Positions 32,929 through 64,000 of a DNA stretch of 64,000 nt are shown piece by piece. Origin of the DNA: Lepisosteus oculatus (Eukaryota; Chordata; Actinopteri; Semionotiformes; Lepisosteidae); the NCBI RefSeq assembly GCF_040954835.1, contig NC_090712.1, forward strand, positions 1,683,284-1,747,283, read 5' to 3'. The position numbers and the translations under genes are program-made. The notes below the pieces were generated by a model. That model saw only the letters and a list, made by a program, of their open reading frames with translations. It made no database searches and was not told where the DNA came from. The stretch's first letter is position 1; every line of letters starts with the position of its first letter.

Positions 32929-34819
32929 GCAGAAGAAACTAGCAAAATGTTGTAAAAAATAAAAAGGATCACTGACTTGTTTTTAAGCTCTTACTCAGGA
33001 AGTTTATTGTTCTGCAAAAGCACTTTATGGTCAGACCTTAAAGCAGATCTAGAGATGCTACGTTTTAGAATAGGTTATTCAGCTGAACAGTCCAACTGTG
33101 ACAAAGTGAGTTCGGTTTGCCCACCCCTCAGATATTGCATCATAAGAAATTCAGCCTTCAGCCACTGAACATACTCCCCAGACACAAAGAGCCAGAGGCT
33201 GAAGGCTGTACTCTTACTCCTAAAATACCCCTGTAGGTGGCAGGATGCATTTCACAAATCTTTTCATTATCTCAGGAAAAAAAACAACATTTGCCATCAG
33301 AACAATTGAATGTTTCATTTCGTTTTACAAAAGTAAATATCATCTTATAAAATTTGCACATTTTAAAAAATATTTAAAAAACTAACAGATAACTGGTAGA
33401 GCATAAAAGAATAATTCATGTAGTTTAGTGCATAAGATTTCCTCAGTAGCTAGCAACTCTTTTCAGAGAAAGTCTGACTGGAAGGTGTATTATATAACGG
33501 CTTTTTTCACATAAACAGTACAATTTGAAAAGGTAATTTTGTAGCACCTGGTATAAAACATTTCAGCACATCTCAAAACATGATTTCACTGTGACAAAAA
33601 TATAACAAAATTCCAATTACTCTGCTTTGAAATTGAACACACTCAGCAGGCTAAATACACTTAAGTTGCCAAACGTGTAAAATGTGAGCTTACAACTGAG
33701 TCAGACAACATTAATGGAATGCAGAAATTGATGCACTACAGTAACTAATAGTATCGTGCGATACTGCACCAACTGCAGATATAGAAAAGAAAAAAGTATT
33801 TAAGCACCACACAATGTTGAGAATTCTGAAAATTTAATTTTAAAGTAGATCATTTGGTATTGAATAAAATGCATTTTAGTAAAAATGCTTGATACCGTCA
33901 CTGTGAAACACTCTCTCACAGGGCACACCAGTTACAGTGGTTACAGTGATCTACAATTTCCAGTTCTGTACTTTCACGCTCATGAGAGCGCTTCGGTGCA
34001 CGTGACAGACAGAATGCTCTAAACTGCAGAATTGTTCACTATGCTCCACCTATTTCAGTTTTATATTCCTCGTGTCAAAAATAATGTTTGTGAGCTCGCT
34101 AAAAACAGCAGGTCAAGTACCCTTACTTAAAAAAGTATAATTTATACATTCAATAAATCTAGACCATTTATAGCAGCTGGTAGGGCGATTCTAGGCTTCC
34201 GTTTTGAGAAAACCACTTGGACAACCTAATACCTGTTACAAATGTTTTTGTTATTAGCTTTCCTTTCAACTCTGCCCAAAATAAGTCAAGTCAAACAACT
34301 CAAGATACTGGAGGCGATCGTGGCTGTAGCTTGTCCTGGTAACAATGAACACTGCGGTAGCTGCAAACATAATCTCCTTCTGGTTCAATCAAAGCACTGG
34401 ATAAAAATAATTAAATCATTACAACCATGCCGCCAGAATTTCAGTTAAAAGCAGAGCGCTCTGTTTTAAGTTTCAGTCCCATCATTACTACTACACATGA
34501 AACCAAACCCAATCTAGGACAGCACATGTAGAAACGCTCGGCTTTCAGGCTTTCGGTTACAGTAGTATGGACCACAATTTCATTTGAAAATGGAATGTGC
34601 ATTTAAATTAGATTTCACTTTGTAGTTTTTGCTGGAGAAGTAAGCCTTGAGCTTTTCCACTCTAACTATACGGACATAAATAATAAGGACCTTGGACAAA
34701 GAAAGCTCTCTTCAAGTCTGCAGCTCCCGCCTGTGTCTTCCAACAGGCTTGCGCGTTGTCAGACTGACACATCCAAGGGGAATCTGTGCTACCGACAGGA
34801 ATGTGAGGCAGGCGACCGT

Positions 34820-58600
<23,781 letters not shown>

Positions 58601-59039
58601 CACAGAATGTCTCACACATGCAACGTACGGACACGTCCTGTTCTTGTTGTTGTTAATTTTTGCGGGCATGATCAAGAAGGTGTTCATTTTTTTCCCCTCA
58701 CAGTGCGTTTGACGGTGAGCGCGTAGAGGAAATGTACCTATTTGCACTCAACGAAAAATATCGACCTCTCAACACTGTAGCGACACCGAGACGTAGATCT
58801 GTGGGTCTGGAACTGACAGGTCACTTAATGATGCGCGCCTTTGTCAGTGAATTCCTCTTCTCCACTATTTGTGTTTGCTTGTTTGTGTGTTAGGTATAAA
58901 AACCTGTTGCAGTTTAGCTTGCTACAAACATTTTTTTTAATTAACGGTTTGTTGGGATACACAGCGAGGAAAGTCCACAGGCAATGCAAAGCAATCTTGA
59001 ACAGGAACGCAAGAAGCATGTCCAACAGAGACCCCCCAC

Positions 59040-59176
59040 TGAAGCTGGGAGGGTGGAATTAACAGATCGTGAATCAGGGTCAGTAGGTGGCGCTCTCCCG
59101 TCTGGCCAGGAATTTCTCGGTAGCCGGTACAGTGAAATTACCAGTGGGCCAGAGGATAAGACCACCTCTGGATGAG
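59040..59176. repeat. Short dispersed-repeat fragment
   Basis: The stretch with cagtaggtggcgctctcccg and agtgggccagaggataagac resembles, in reverse, the decayed block near 30.0-30.2 kb. The family is not identified. Confidence 0.3.
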
Positions 59177-59790
59177 ACGTTATTCAATTCAACTTTATTG
59201 TCATTAAACTTACACAGGTGCATAGTATAATGAAAAGTGTTTCTCATTAGTCACTCAGGTGCAGTATATAAATAGGACAGAAGATAAGACAATAGACAGT
59301 TACACAATAGCAATAACAGTAACATGTAATAACATAACATAAATAACATGTAATCAAGTAATCAAAACTGTGCAAAATTCCGCAAACAGAGAAAATATAA
59401 CAGGACAAAAACAGTGCAAGGTAATTCTTGTAACAGTGCAAAAAATAGTATGGTTAAAAGTAGTATGGTTAATTAATAAATATTAAATATTATTATGCCT
59501 GTTACAGTTTTACTGGGCTATTGAGGGGACAGTACAATTTCGGCTTACATGTGTGTGTGGTGGTGTAGGAGTACAGTGGTTGTGGGTACAGGAGGATGTT
59601 AGGAGAGATCATAATAAGGTGGAAGGGAGTGGGGGCGTCACCAACTTGACAGCTCTGGGGAAGAAGCAATTTTGGAGTCTAGTTGTGTGCGACTGGAGTG
59701 ACCGGAACCTTCTGCCGGATGGTAGGGGAATAAACAAGTTATGACTGGGGTGAGTGGGGTCAGACATAATTTTGGTGGCCAATGTCTAGG
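59177..59790 (-). mobile_element. CR1-group (Rex/Babar-like) LINE, 3' end
   Basis: This is the antisense match to about 23325-23915 with only scattered differences, ending in the same caattcaactttattgtca terminus. It is 5'-truncated, as target-primed insertions usually are. It lies between the divergent map3k21 and pcnx2 starts. Confidence 0.9.
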
Positions 59791-60539
59791 ATAAGAACCT
59801 GACCACTTGGTGATTAAAGATCTCAAGAACGGTGGTGTAAGTCTAGTGTCCTGACTAGAATCCACTTTGGGGTGTACAATCTGTTCCTCTGAATTACCCC
59901 CCCTTAATTCCATCGCTGAGACGGTTTCTCACTTCTTTTCCGGTACCGTCTCCTCGGTTTTAAAGGGTTTCAGAGTTACACAGGATAAAAGGCACATTAT
60001 GAACGTGTTGTGATTACAATCTTAGAGGGACCAGAGGAAAGCCGGCTGGGTGAAAATGTAGGATGATAAAGGTGAATCGTGTTGTACAGTATTTATATGT
60101 GAGCTATAGTTTTACACGCTAGTAATGATATAAGTACCTAAATTCACATAACTAGAAAATACACCAGTGAGCTCTGACAGATTATAGTTCAGTCCCGCGT
60201 GGTAAATTGAATTTGCAGGCAGGTAGAAAACGTCACAATACACAAAACATTGAACACGACACATTTTCCTGTGAAATACAGAGATTTAACACAGATTGTT
60301 ACTCTCAGGCGGGGTCTCGGTTTGATTACGTGATACCAAATTTCCGTTGTTAAAGAAATAAATCAGGGAAAGATGAGTTTTCCCTTAAAGCCCAAATTTT
60401 GTTTTCTGCCCACAACCCGACCGAGATGAGTAACATCATCATGATGAGCCCGGTTTTCTGTTTCCCCTAGCAGTGTTGCGTTCATGCGTTTTGTATCAAT
60501 GACGTGTTGCGGCGGATACGGTCTCCTTGCTTCACCATT

Positions 60540-64000
<3,461 letters not shown>

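Larger units (their letters stand above)
31745..34819 (-). other. map3k21: Probable map3k21 3' UTR
   Basis: About 3 kb of AT-rich sequence follows the map3k21 stop on the minus strand with no exon of another gene. On that strand AATAAA occurs at 31761-31766 (and again at 31366-31371). It is mostly free of repeats except for a SINE-like block at about 32.69-32.93 kb. The boundary is an inference. Confidence 0.4.

Overview
The window is vertebrate nuclear DNA, most likely from a ray-finned fish. Genes are split into short exons by repeat-rich introns, and there are no operons. The repeats are 5S-rRNA-headed SINEs, tRNA-derived SINEs, L2-like and CR1/Rex-like LINE remnants, and a broken Ty3/Gypsy-type retrotransposon. 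A non-teleost ray-finned lineage is a guess only. Four protein-coding genes are supported by family motifs, splice sites and unbroken codon phase across exon joins.

Left block (about 2.9-31 kb, + strand): two class II cytokine receptor genes in tandem. The first is ifngr1, the ligand-binding chain of the interferon-gamma receptor. Six exons are visible at 2906-10869 and carry two fibronectin-like domains, a membrane helix, a box-1-like LPKS sequence and a terminal YDRPK STAT-docking motif. The signal-peptide exon was not found. The second is il22ra2, the soluble IL-22-binding protein. It is complete in five exons (26248-30419) and ends after the second domain with no membrane segment. Between them, 12.8-26.2 kb is a graveyard of mobile elements.

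Right block: map3k21 (mixed lineage kinase 4) lies on the minus strand. Ten exons from 57457 down to 34820 give a continuous 955-codon frame with SH3, kinase, leucine zipper and CRIB motif. A long AT-rich 3' UTR probably runs to about 31.75 kb, so it converges with il22ra2. About 3.5 kb upstream, in divergent orientation, pcnx2 (pecanex-like 2) begins at 60945. Its first coding exon and the first 46 bases of its second are in the window.

The cytokine receptor pair and the map3k21-pcnx2 pair correspond to human 6q23 and 1q42 neighbourhoods, joined here at about 31 kb. il20ra, which follows il22ra2 in the human order, is not present. The most notable signals are: probable GC-AG introns in both cytokine receptor genes; a 40-bp echo of ifngr1 exon 4 in its own intron, next to a SINE with an 18-bp target-site duplication; a fold-back SINE; and an open-frame, G-rich minisatellite intron in map3k21.
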